Below, piece by piece: positions 14,884 through 22,424 of a stretch of 34,944 bases of DNA. Origin of the DNA: Candidatus Dormiibacterota bacterium (GTDB lineage: Bacteria > Acidobacteriota > Polarisedimenticolia > Gp22-AA2); contig DASQAT010000014.1 of assembly GCA_035635555.1 (NCBI GenBank), forward strand, positions 1 to 34,944. Reading direction: 5' to 3'. The position numbers were made by a program, and so were the translations under genes. The first letter of the stretch is position 1; each line of letters opens with the position of its first letter. The notes beneath the pieces are model-generated. The model did not search any database. It had not been told where the DNA came from and was given only the letters and a program-made list of their open reading frames with translations.

Positions 14884-16337
14884 GGCTGATCTCCCTTCGT
14901 CTGTTCGCCGGGCGCCCACAATGTGCCCGTGTCGTGCGCCAGTTGCGCCATCGAAAGGAACCAGTCGGTGCGCGCCTGGGTCTCCTGGGCGCGCGCGCCC
15001 GCCAGGGCGGTCTCCGAGGTCAGGACATCGAGGATGCTCCCCACGCCGGCCTTGTAGCGTGCCGAGACGACCTCGAACGACTGTTGCGCGCTCTGCAGGA
15101 GATCGCGCGTCGTCTGCACGCGCTGCGTGGCGGTTTTCTGGTTGTAGTAGCTGCTCCAGACCTGGAAGATCGCCTGCTGCTGCAGGCTGTCGAGCCTGGC
15201 CCTGGAGGTCTCCGCCTCGGCCTCCGCCTTGAATACGTTGTACTGGTAGGTCAGTCCATTGAAGATCGGCACGGTTAACAGGAACGCAAGGCCATAGGTG
15301 TCCTGGTAGTTGTAGTCCGGGGCGTAATAGATCCGCCCGCCGTTCACGCTCGTGGTGAGCGTGGGCCTGTCCTGGGCCCTGGCGTGATCGAGGTGCGCCT
15401 GCGCCTTCTGCACGAGGGCGCGGGCCGCGGCCAGGTCCGGTCTGCGGGCCTGTGCCTGCTCGATCAGGCGATCCACCTCGTCGGTCCCCCGCGACAGCGG
15501 GACCTCCTGAACCGGGATGTCCACCTCGAAGGGCGTATTGGCGGGCAGTCCGACGGCGGTGGCGAGAACACCGCGGATCACCTGAATCTGCCCCTGCACC
15601 GTCTCGAGCTCGAGCTGGGCCTGGGACAACGCCGTCTTTGCCTGCAGGACGTCGGCGATCGTGCTGAGGCCCGCGTCGTGGCGCCTCTCCGCGGCGTCGA
15701 GATTGGCCTGGGCCTCCTTCATGGCGACCTGTTGCGCCGACTCGAGCGCCCGCGCGTTCAGGTACTGGTAGTAGGCCTGCTGGACCTGCAGGACGGCATC
15801 CTGGATGGCGGCGTTGTGCGTCCAGTCGGCGGCGACCAGGGCCTGCCGGGCCTCCTCGACCGCCGACTTCCTGCCGCCGAAATCGAGAAGCAGGTAGTTC
15901 AGGACGACGGACGGATTGGTCGTCGTCGAGTGGAAGGTGAACTGCCCGCCGACGGCGGAGCCTTTCACGCGGCTCGTCGATTCCTGGGCGAAGATCGTCG
16001 GATAGTAGGCGCCGCGCTGGCTGCCGAGATCGGCGGCGGCGGCGCGCGCGCCCGCCCAGGCGGCCCGGGTGTCGGGGTTGTTGCGCAGCGCCAGATCGAT
16101 GAGGTCGTTGAGACCGAATCCCTGCGCGACTTTCTGGAGGTCGGGCGGGATGACCGTCGGAGCGGGGGTCGCGGCGGGGGTCGCCCCGGGCGCCGCGGAA
16201 AACGGCGGGCTCCACACCGTCCCCGGGACGGGCGCCGTTCCCGGCGCCGTCCGACCCGCCGACATGTGGTGGACGCAGGCGCCGGCGGTGGCGAGGCAGG
16301 CAAGCGCGACGGGAAGATGGAGAGATCGAGTCCTCAT
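14880..16337 (-). CDS. Outer-membrane efflux channel, TolC/NodT family
   Basis: Trimeric outer-membrane exit duct of the pump. The 485-residue protein begins with a lipoprotein-like signal (Cys21 in CLATAGACVHH), a Pro/Ala/Thr-rich spacer to about residue 65, and then two tandem outer-membrane efflux repeats. Typical pieces are DLIDLALRNNPDTRAAWAGA, NYLLLDFGGRKSAVEEARQAL, RRPDLAAARALVQKAQAHLDHARAQ and SARYKAGVGSILDVLTSETALAGARAQ. The start ATG at 16337 overlaps tetR's stop (ATGA 16334-16337), and its own stop overlaps the adaptor's start, so the whole pump is translated as a coupled unit. It is also the only outer-membrane factor in the window and could serve the second RND cluster. Confidence 0.9.
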   Translation of the reverse strand: MRTRSLHLPVALACLATAGACVHHMSAGRTAPGTAPVPGTVWSPPFSAAPGATPAATPAPTVIPPDLQKVAQGFGLNDLIDLALRNNPDTRAAWAGARAAAADLGSQRGAYYPTIFAQESTSRVKGSAVGGQFTFHSTTTNPSVVLNYLLLDFGGRKSAVEEARQALVAADWTHNAAIQDAVLQVQQAYYQYLNARALESAQQVAMKEAQANLDAAERRHDAGLSTIADVLQAKTALSQAQLELETVQGQIQVIRGVLATAVGLPANTPFEVDIPVQEVPLSRGTDEVDRLIEQAQARRPDLAAARALVQKAQAHLDHARAQDRPTLTTSVNGGRIYYAPDYNYQDTYGLAFLLTVPIFNGLTYQYNVFKAEAEAETSRARLDSLQQQAIFQVWSSYYNQKTATQRVQTTRDLLQSAQQSFEVVSARYKAGVGSILDVLTSETALAGARAQETQARTDWFLSMAQLAHDTGTLWAPGEQTKGDQP

Positions 16338-16999
16338 GACAGGCACGCGCGGATCCCCGCGGCTGAAAATCGCACGATGTGGTCCACCGCGTCCGCGAGC
16401 GAGAAGTCGCGCAGCTCCTTGTCGCGCATCGCTCCGGGCGCGTTCCGCATCTGCACGACGTGCGCCAGCTGGGCGACGACCGAGTGGACGCATCGCCGGG
16501 CGGTACGCGAATCGAGACCGCGGCAGGCGGCCTGGAGCGCCTCGGTCAGGGCGCGCCGGACCGGCTCGACCATCTCCCGCTGCAGCGTGCCCGGCCTCAG
16601 GTGCGGATCGAGGAGCTCGCGGGAGAACATGCGCATCAGCCGCCGCCCGCCGCTCTGGTCCAGGTGCGGCTCGAGGAACGCGGTCGTGAAGGCGCCGATC
16701 GTCAGCTCCAGGCTCGCGCTGCCGCCGGCCTCCTCCATGGCGCGCCTGATGCCCGCGATGCGCTGCTCGCGCAGGGCCACGAGCCGGCGACGGAACATCT
16801 CGCGGTACAGGCCCTCCTTGCCGCCGAAATGGTAATTGACGGAGGCGACGTTGCAGCGAGCCTCGGACGTGAGGGCGCGCACCGAGGTGGCGCGGAACCC
16901 GCGCTCGGCAAACAGTCTCTCCGCAGCCTCGAGCAGTCGCTCGCGCGTCCTGGCCGGTGAACCGGTCACGGGTCGGGCGAGCGCGCGGGCCGGCACCAT
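16334..16999 (-). CDS. TetR/AcrR-family repressor, CecR/DUF1956-like, first gene of the pump operon
   Basis: A 221-residue one-component regulator. The N-terminal DNA-binding domain is clear: RTRERLLEAAERLFAERGF at 18-35, then the helix-turn-helix ATSVRALTSEARCNVASVNYHFGGKEGLY in outline at 37-66. The C-terminal ligand domain, with GGRRLMRMFSRELLDPH and the RHxxxVVAQLAHVVQ-type helices, resembles the CecR (YbiH) group. The ATG at 16999 has GGGAGGG upstream. A promoter and a 20-bp palindrome lie just ahead, and the gene shares its transcript with the pump and aminotransferase genes, so autorepression relieved by a pump substrate is the likely circuit. The ligand is unknown. Confidence 0.87.
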   Translation of the reverse strand: MVPARALARPVTGSPARTRERLLEAAERLFAERGFRATSVRALTSEARCNVASVNYHFGGKEGLYREMFRRRLVALREQRIAGIRRAMEEAGGSASLELTIGAFTTAFLEPHLDQSGGRRLMRMFSRELLDPHLRPGTLQREMVEPVRRALTEALQAACRGLDSRTARRCVHSVVAQLAHVVQMRNAPGAMRDKELRDFSLADAVDHIVRFSAAGIRACLS

Positions 17000-17015
17000 C
17001 GATCGGCACCCTCCC

Positions 17016-17035
17016 TTCGAAACAACCGTTTGAAA
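17016..17035. promoter_or_regulatory. Candidate TetR operator
   Basis: TTCGAAACAACCGTTTGAAA is an imperfect palindrome of the form TTnnAAACnnnnGTTTnnAA. It lies between the -10 box and the Shine-Dalgarno sequence of tetR, covering about +5 to +25, a usual site for an autorepressor. Confidence 0.5.
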
Positions 17036-17046
17036 CAGGGATCCCG

Positions 17047-17076
17047 ACTCTAGCATGCCTGCCGCGGCGACGGCAA
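17047..17076 (-). promoter_or_regulatory. Promoter of the tetR-pump-rocD operon
   Basis: On the minus strand TTGCCG (17071-17076), an 18-bp spacer and TAGAGT (17047-17052). The candidate operator lies immediately downstream. Confidence 0.45.
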
Positions 17077-17103
17077 CCGCCCGCGCCGACTCAGGACACG
17101 CTC

Positions 17104-18096
17104 CTACAGAGGGAGCCGGGTCCCCAGCCCCGACGAGACGGCGCGCTCGAGGACGAGGAGGGCCGTCGCCATGTCCTCGAGGGCGATTCCGAGGTTCATG
17201 CAGATGAGACGCTCGCGGTCGTGGAGGCGCCCGTCCTTGAGACCGGCGGCGACTTCCCCGAGGTCGGCGTACACCTCCGGGATGCGCTGGAAGAAGACCC
17301 CGCCGGCGCGCGTGCCCACGAGCTGCGGCGTGTCGTCGGTCAGGAAGCGGTCCGCCGCGGCCAGCGCCTCGGGCTTCCAGTACGAGTCGTAGTCGAGCGG
17401 CACACCGAGCGCGCCATCCGAGAGCCACTCGGGCCGGATGGCGGGGTCCGGTTTCGCCAGGATCGGACCGGCGGTGACGACGACATCGAGGCCTTCGACG
17501 GCTTCACGGGGCGTCGCCGCGGGGGCGAGACGCAGCCCCGGATGGGCTCTTCCCATCTCCTCGCAGTAACGCGCCGCCCTCTCCGGGTGGATGTCGTAGG
17601 CGCGCACCTCCTTGAGCGAGGGGAGCACCGCCGCCACCGCCTCGAGGTTCGTGCGCGCCTGCACGCCGCAGCCGAGGATTCCGAACGACGCGGCCCCCTT
17701 GCGCGCCAGGTGCCTGGCCGCGACGGCCGTCGCAGCACCGGTGCGCATCGCCGTGATCCAGGTGGCGTCCATGATCGCCACGGGCAGACCTGTGGCCGCA
17801 TCGTTCAGGATCAGGAGCCCCGAGATGTAGGGGAGACCGCGCGCCTGGTTCCCGGGAAAGCCGCCGATCCACTTCACCCCGGCCACGCTCAGGGCGGGGA
17901 GGTAGGCCGGCATGGCGTGGATGAAATTGTCGTTGCCCGGCGGTCCCGGATGGATCCCCGGCTTCGGCGGCATCTCCGTCCGTCCGTGGCCCTTCTCGCG
18001 GAACACCTCCTCGAGCCGCTCGATGATCGCCCGCATCGGGACGCCGGCCGCCTCGACGTCGGCCCGCGACAGGTACAGGACGCCGGCGGGCCTCAT
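17104..18096 (-). CDS. Ornithine cyclodeaminase/mu-crystallin family protein
   Basis: NAD(P)-binding enzyme family that includes ornithine cyclodeaminase (ornithine to proline plus ammonia), alanine dehydrogenase of archaeal type and ketimine reductases. The 330-residue protein has the substrate-site Lys75 in GVKWIGGFPGN, Arg118 in TAMRTGAATAVAARHLARKGA, and the Rossmann motif GCGVQA at 142-147 followed by the YDIHPER strand end. The exact reaction cannot be told from the sequence. Its ATG overlaps the TGA of the MscS gene (ATGA 18093-18096), so it is translationally coupled to it. It lies about 100 bp upstream of the tetR operon that ends with an ornithine aminotransferase, which makes an ornithine-linked role more plausible. 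Confidence 0.85.
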   Translation of the reverse strand: MRPAGVLYLSRADVEAAGVPMRAIIERLEEVFREKGHGRTEMPPKPGIHPGPPGNDNFIHAMPAYLPALSVAGVKWIGGFPGNQARGLPYISGLLILNDAATGLPVAIMDATWITAMRTGAATAVAARHLARKGAASFGILGCGVQARTNLEAVAAVLPSLKEVRAYDIHPERAARYCEEMGRAHPGLRLAPAATPREAVEGLDVVVTAGPILAKPDPAIRPEWLSDGALGVPLDYDSYWKPEALAAADRFLTDDTPQLVGTRAGGVFFQRIPEVYADLGEVAAGLKDGRLHDRERLICMNLGIALEDMATALLVLERAVSSGLGTRLPL

Positions 18097-19250
18097 GAAC
18101 CGCGTCTCTCGGGGGGACCGGGGACGGTGAATCCGACGGGTCGCTCCGGCGCGGGGGCGCCCGCGCCGCCCCCCAGCGCCTCCTTGAGTCCCGCGGCGTG
18201 GCCGGGCGGGATATCGAGCGTGCGCACCGGATACGGGACGACGATCCCTTCGCTGCGGTAGCGGCGCTGCAGTCGTTTCACGAACTCGTGCCGGACCACG
18301 GCCGTCCCCGGGAAATCGGATGCGCGGAGCGCGACCTGGAACTGGATCGACGAGTCGGCGAACCCCTGGTAGCGCACCGCCGGCTCGGCATCCGGGACGG
18401 CTCCCTGCACGGTGCGCTGCACGTCGCGCGCCACTTCGAGCGTCACCCTCTCCACCGCGTCGAGATCGCTGGCGTAGTGCACGCCCACCGTGACCGTGAC
18501 GGTGATGTCCGGCTGCGGCAGGTCATAGTTGATGATCGTGTTGCCTGCCAGCTTCGAGTTCGGAAGAATCAGCATGTTGTTCTGCGGCATCCGGATCCAG
18601 GTGCTGCGCCAGCCGACCCGCGTGACGTACCCCTCTTCGCCCCCCGGAAGCCTGATCATGTGCCCCGGCTCGATCGGCTTGTCGGCGATCATGTAGAGAC
18701 CGGCGAACAGGTTGGCGAGCGTGTCCTGGAGCGCCAGCGCGACGGCCAGACTGCCGACTCCCAGGGAGGCCAGGATCGGGGTGATGGAGATGCCGATGCT
18801 GTCGAGGAAGACGAGGAGCCCGAGACCGATCACGAGGCCGCGCACGCTCCCCTGGATGAGGCCGCGGGCACCGCTCAGGACGGGCGATTCGGAGGCGAGC
18901 CGGTCGAGCACGCCGCGCGTGACTCTATCGACGAACAGCACAAGAGCCAGGGAGATCGAGAATGCGAACAGGACATCGAAGCCGCGATCCCATTCCGGCT
19001 CGAGCGGCAGGATCCTGTCGAACACCAGCAAGCCGCTTCCGAGGATGGTGATGAGCAGGGGGGTGGACAGAGCCTCGATGAGGATGTCGTCCCAGGTCCA
19101 CGCGGTCTTCGCGGCCATCCGGCGCAGGGCGCCGAGGACGATCGTCTTGACGACGAGGAACAGGCCGATCCAGAGGACCAGGGCTGCCGGCGCCTGGATC
19201 CAGGGAGAAGCCGCCCACTGGAGAGCCGTCAGGTTGTCGAGCGCGGGCAT
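18093..19250 (-). CDS. MscS-family mechanosensitive channel
   Basis: Inner-membrane channel that releases solutes when membrane tension rises. The 385-residue protein has about five hydrophobic helices: near 20-42, 62-82, 92-112, 128-150 and the pore-lining helix near 158-185, SLGVGSLAVALALQDTLANL. The MscS beta domain follows directly (ADKPIEPGHMIRLPGGEEGYV, then RMPQNNMLILPNSKLAGNTIINY), and an alpha/beta cytoplasmic domain to about 350. The last 35 residues are Gly/Pro/Ala-rich and probably unstructured. It starts 9 bp after the NamZ-like gene's stop and overlaps the cyclodeaminase gene by ATGA. Coupling to an amino-acid enzyme fits osmotic control of proline or a similar solute, as an inference. 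Confidence 0.9.
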   Translation of the reverse strand: MPALDNLTALQWAASPWIQAPAALVLWIGLFLVVKTIVLGALRRMAAKTAWTWDDILIEALSTPLLITILGSGLLVFDRILPLEPEWDRGFDVLFAFSISLALVLFVDRVTRGVLDRLASESPVLSGARGLIQGSVRGLVIGLGLLVFLDSIGISITPILASLGVGSLAVALALQDTLANLFAGLYMIADKPIEPGHMIRLPGGEEGYVTRVGWRSTWIRMPQNNMLILPNSKLAGNTIINYDLPQPDITVTVTVGVHYASDLDAVERVTLEVARDVQRTVQGAVPDAEPAVRYQGFADSSIQFQVALRASDFPGTAVVRHEFVKRLQRRYRSEGIVVPYPVRTLDIPPGHAAGLKEALGGGAGAPAPERPVGFTVPGPPERRGS

Positions 19251-19259
19251 CGCTGCTCC

Positions 19260-20534
19260 TCAGGCGTAGAGGTGGAACCCCCTGGACTCCTTCTCGAACG
19301 CGACGATCTCCCTGCGCCAGGCGCGCTCCAGCCCCCGCAGATCGGCTCCCGATTCGATCGTCTCGCGCACGGCCGGGTCGCCGGTCAGGACATCGATCGG
19401 CATCCGGTCGGTCACGTATTCGTACGGCGGCTTCTTCCACTCGAACCGGTCCCTGTGCGCCGCGACGATGTCCTGCAGGAGAGCCAGGGTCGAGAGATAG
19501 GGCCGGAAGGTCTCCGGGTCGGTGACGTGGATCTGGAACCCCTGGCAGACCTCCTTCGCCCACTTGTGGAAGGTCGGCTCGAAGGGATGATCGCGCAGGA
19601 GCAGGCCGGGAAGACGGCGCGCCTCGAACCGCCGTCGGACCGCCCCGGTGTCGAGCCAGGGGGCGCCGAAGATCTCGAACGGCCGCGTGGTGCCGCGCCC
19701 CTCCGACACGTTCGTGCCTTCCAGGAGGACCTGTCCCGGGTAGACGACGGCGGTGTCGAACGTCGGCATGTTGGGGGACGGGAGGACCCAGGTCAGTCCG
19801 GTGTCGGGGAAGCGCATTCGCCGGCGCCAGCCGTCCATCGGCACGACCGTCAGCTCGCACAGTCCCGGGCAGCGGTAACCGGCTCCGTCCTTGCGGAGTG
19901 CCAGGCGGGTCTGTTTCCCTCGGCCGGCGCCGGCCAGGCGCGCGTTGACCAGCGCCGCCAGCTCGCCGAGGGTCAGGGCGTGGCGCATCGGCACGGGATA
20001 GAGACCGACGAAGGAGGTGTAGCCGGGACGGATCAGGTTCCCCTCGACCACATCGCCGCCCAGCGGATTGGGCCGGTCGAGGACGACCACCTCCTTCCCT
20101 GCCTTCGCGCAGGCCTCGAGGGCCAACGCCGTGGTCCACTCGAAGGTGTAGACGCGCGTCCCGACGTCCTGTAGATCGACCAGCAGCACGTCGATGTCCT
20201 GCAGCATCTCCGGAGTCGGCGAGCGGGTCTCGGAGTAGAGGGAGTGGACCGGGATCCTGAGATCGGCGTCGTCCCCGTGCCCCGACTCGATCATGTTGTC
20301 CTGCTTCTCTCCGGCGATGCCGTGCTGCGGACCGAACAGCGCGCGCAGGTGCTTGCGCCCGCACAGGTCGAGGACGATCCGCCGCGACGAGACGAGCTCG
20401 GACGTGACCGAGGCGGGGTGCATCAGGAGACCCACACGGCGGTTCCTGAGCCAGCGCGGCCGGGCCCGGGCCAGGACCTCGATCCCGGTCCGGACACGCG
20501 GGGCCCGGCGCGGGCGGACGGCTCGGCGCGTCAT
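19260..20534 (-). CDS. DUF1343 protein, NamZ-type exo-beta-N-acetylmuramidase
   Basis: NamZ enzymes remove MurNAc from the non-reducing end of peptidoglycan fragments. The 424-residue protein carries the family blocks LFGPQHGIAGEKQDNM at 67-82, VDLQDVGTRVYTFEWT at 119-134, DRPNPLGG, and the later PSPNMPTFDTAVVYPGQVLLEGTN. No signal peptide is evident: the N-terminus is MTRRAVRPRRAPRVR, so the protein may be cytoplasmic, or a lipoprotein or Tat route is not visible. The ATG at 20534 gives the family length. There is no Shine-Dalgarno sequence, and a TATAAT box lies 9 bases upstream, so the message is probably leaderless. First gene of a cluster with MscS and the cyclodeaminase; co-transcription of wall recycling with a tension-gated channel is plausible. 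Confidence 0.85.
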   Translation of the reverse strand: MTRRAVRPRRAPRVRTGIEVLARARPRWLRNRRVGLLMHPASVTSELVSSRRIVLDLCGRKHLRALFGPQHGIAGEKQDNMIESGHGDDADLRIPVHSLYSETRSPTPEMLQDIDVLLVDLQDVGTRVYTFEWTTALALEACAKAGKEVVVLDRPNPLGGDVVEGNLIRPGYTSFVGLYPVPMRHALTLGELAALVNARLAGAGRGKQTRLALRKDGAGYRCPGLCELTVVPMDGWRRRMRFPDTGLTWVLPSPNMPTFDTAVVYPGQVLLEGTNVSEGRGTTRPFEIFGAPWLDTGAVRRRFEARRLPGLLLRDHPFEPTFHKWAKEVCQGFQIHVTDPETFRPYLSTLALLQDIVAAHRDRFEWKKPPYEYVTDRMPIDVLTGDPAVRETIESGADLRGLERAWRREIVAFEKESRGFHLYA

Positions 20535-20543
20535 GAGGCGCGG

Positions 20544-20549
20544 ATTATA
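20544..20549 (-). promoter_or_regulatory. -10 box TATAAT of the NamZ-like gene
   Basis: The hexamer is 9 bases from the ATG at 20534, which leaves room for at most a few untranslated bases. No -35 box is obvious. Confidence 0.5.
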
Positions 20550-20557
20550 CCCGCTCG

Positions 20558-20566
20558 TGACATAAT
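20558..20566 (+). promoter_or_regulatory. Extended -10 box of the secreted-protein gene
   Basis: TGaCATAAT is an extended -10 element (TGn plus CATAAT at 20561-20566) ending 8 bases before the ATG at 20575, again suggesting a leaderless message. It lies back to back with the NamZ-gene box in a 40-bp gap. Confidence 0.45.
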
Positions 20567-20574
20567 GATCCTCG

Positions 20575-21036
20575 ATGCCGCCCGGCCGGATCGTCCTGAA
20601 AAATATTCTCCTGTGCGCGCTCGTCCTGCCGATCCTGGCCCCCTCAGGCGTTCTGGCCCGCGACCAGAAGCTGGTCTCCTGCCGGATGACGTTCAACTTG
20701 AAGGGATGGTCCGCGTTCTACAAGACCGCCCAGGGGGACGGCACGATCACCTGCGACGACGGTCAGACGGCCAGGGTCAGGATCAAGGCGAAGGGGGGCG
20801 GCATCACGTTCGGCAAATCGGAGATCGTCGGAGGCACGGGACGCTTCACCGGGGCCCGGAGCATCAACGAGCTGTTCGGATCGTACGCCCAGTCGGAGGC
20901 GCACGCCGGGGCCGGCAAGTCGGCCGACGCGCAGGCCCTGACCAAGGGAGAGGTCTCGCTCGCCCTGCACGGAACCGGACGCGGGCTGGACATCGGGTTC
21001 GCGTTCGGGAAGTTCACCATCGAGAAGGCGAAGTAG
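20575..21036 (+). CDS. Secreted protein of unknown function
   Basis: A 153-residue protein with a clear signal peptide (residues 1 to about 28, core ILLCALVLPILAPSGVLA). The mature part is predicted beta-rich with many glycines: SCRMTFNLKGWSAFYKT, GDGTITCDDGQTARVRIKAKGGG, GGTGRFTG and the end GLDIGFAFGKFTIEKAK. Two cysteines, in SCRM and ITCDD, are close enough in the first hairpin to form a disulphide. I do not recognise a named family. It is divergent from the NamZ-like gene over 40 bp and stands 136 bp before the next RND adaptor, so it may have its own transcript. The gap 21037-21172 holds no gene I can see. Confidence 0.7.
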   Translation: MPPGRIVLKNILLCALVLPILAPSGVLARDQKLVSCRMTFNLKGWSAFYKTAQGDGTITCDDGQTARVRIKAKGGGITFGKSEIVGGTGRFTGARSINELFGSYAQSEAHAGAGKSADAQALTKGEVSLALHGTGRGLDIGFAFGKFTIEKAK

Positions 21037-21172
21037 TCCCGCGTTGCAATACCCGCCACCACTCGCAGACGCCGGAAAGAACCGGGAACCGGGAGCCACG
21101 CCCCTCCGTTGAACGGATGGACACTGACGGTGACCGTGTTCCACAACGCGCAACTTAGGCCCGGAGACCCAG

Positions 21173-22405
21173 ATGCCTTCCACCTCTCGTCGCAAGCGTG
21201 CCTTCGTCTTCTCCTCAATCCTGCTGATCCTGGTCGTGGCCGCCTCGGCGACCGGCCTGTTCATCTACCAAAAATCCGCATCCGCATCCGAAGCCCTGGC
21301 CCGTAGCGACGCGAAATCGACCGGGGCATCGGGGGACGTCGTCCTGGCCAGCACCAAGGCCACTGGAAAAGCGGCCACTCCCGGGAAGGGGAAGGAAGGG
21401 GACGAGAAGGAGAAGGCCCCGGTGCCGGTGAGCGTGGCCGCCATCGCCACGGGGCCGGTCTCGGCCTACATCAGCTCGACCGCCAATCTCGTGGCCGAGG
21501 CCGACGTCAAGGTCCTCGCCGAGGCGGAGGGGCGGGTGGCGGAGGTCCTGGTGGAGGAGGGGAACAAGGTCGGCAAGGGGCAGGTCCTGGCCCAGCTGGT
21601 CAAGGACGACGCCGAGATCGCCCTCACCAAGGCGCGGGTCCGGCTGGAGAACTCGAAACTGAACTACGACCGGGCGGCGCAGGAGGTCGCGGAGCACCTG
21701 ATCAGCCAGGAGCAGTTCGACAGGACCCACCTCGAGAACCAGATCGCCCAGCAGGAGCTGGCCGAGGCCCAGTGGCGCCTCGCCAAGACGACCATCCGCG
21801 CCCCGTTCGGCGGACGCGTGACCGAGCGGTTCCTGAAGCTCGGGCAGCATATCCGCCCGGGCGACCAGCTGTTCACGGTGGCCGACTTCGATCCTCTGAT
21901 CGCGAAGATCTTCCTGCCGGAGAAGGACGTCATCGGGCTGAAGGAGGGGCGCGAGGTCCGGATCACAATGAAGGCGAGCGAGCAGACGCGCTTCCACGGC
22001 CGCATCCGCCAGATCAGCCCGGTGGTCGACACGGCGACCGGCACCGTCAAGCTCACGGTCGAGGCGACGGCGCCGCCGCCGGAAGTTCGCCCCGGCGCCT
22101 TCGTCACCATCGACATCGTGCGCGAGACCCATCCTCAGGCCGTGCTTCTGCCGCGCGAGGCGGTGATCCGCGAGCTGCAGGACGCCTACGTCTTCGTCGC
22201 CAGCGCCGGTATCGCGGAGAAGCGCACCGTCTCCCTCGGTCTCGAGGAGGGGGCCCGCATCGAGGCGCTGTCGGGTGTGAAGCCGGGAGAGCAGGTGATC
22301 GTCGCCGGGCAGGGCGGGCTGAAGCAGGGCTCGCCGATCAAGGTCATCCCCGCCCCCGAGGCCTCCGATCTCGGCGGTGTCGCCGATCGGCCGGTCCGCG
22401 GCTGA
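21173..22405 (+). CDS. RND periplasmic adaptor (HlyD/AcrA-like) of the second pump cluster
   Basis: A 410-residue membrane-fusion protein anchored by one N-terminal helix (residues 11-33, FVFSSILLILVVAASATGLF) instead of a lipid. A variable, Ala/Lys-rich linker to about residue 85 is followed by the lipoyl half (VSAYISSTANLVAEADVKVLAEAEGRV in part), the coiled-coil hairpin near 140-195, the returning lipoyl segment RAPFGGRVTERFLKLGQHI, and barrel parts with TGTVKLTVEATAPPPEVRPGAFV. GGAG lies before the ATG. The first permease starts 19 bp after the stop. It is the only adaptor for two permeases, and no outer-membrane factor is next to them. Confidence 0.9.
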   Translation: MPSTSRRKRAFVFSSILLILVVAASATGLFIYQKSASASEALARSDAKSTGASGDVVLASTKATGKAATPGKGKEGDEKEKAPVPVSVAAIATGPVSAYISSTANLVAEADVKVLAEAEGRVAEVLVEEGNKVGKGQVLAQLVKDDAEIALTKARVRLENSKLNYDRAAQEVAEHLISQEQFDRTHLENQIAQQELAEAQWRLAKTTIRAPFGGRVTERFLKLGQHIRPGDQLFTVADFDPLIAKIFLPEKDVIGLKEGREVRITMKASEQTRFHGRIRQISPVVDTATGTVKLTVEATAPPPEVRPGAFVTIDIVRETHPQAVLLPREAVIRELQDAYVFVASAGIAEKRTVSLGLEEGARIEALSGVKPGEQVIVAGQGGLKQGSPIKVIPAPEASDLGGVADRPVRG

Positions 22406-22424
22406 CGCCGGAGGCCCCAGGCCG

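Noticed and set aside
13708-16215. An apparent 835-residue fusion of an unknown N-terminal part with the RND adaptor
   Set aside because: The part before residue 445 is an out-of-frame reading of the outer-membrane factor gene. The ATGA overlap at 14880-14883 and the lipoprotein signal fix the adaptor's start at 14883.
14880-17009. A 709-residue version of the outer-membrane factor extending into tetR
   Set aside because: The extra N-terminus is tetR read in another frame. The start at 16337 yields a lipoprotein-like signal and overlaps the tetR stop by ATGA.
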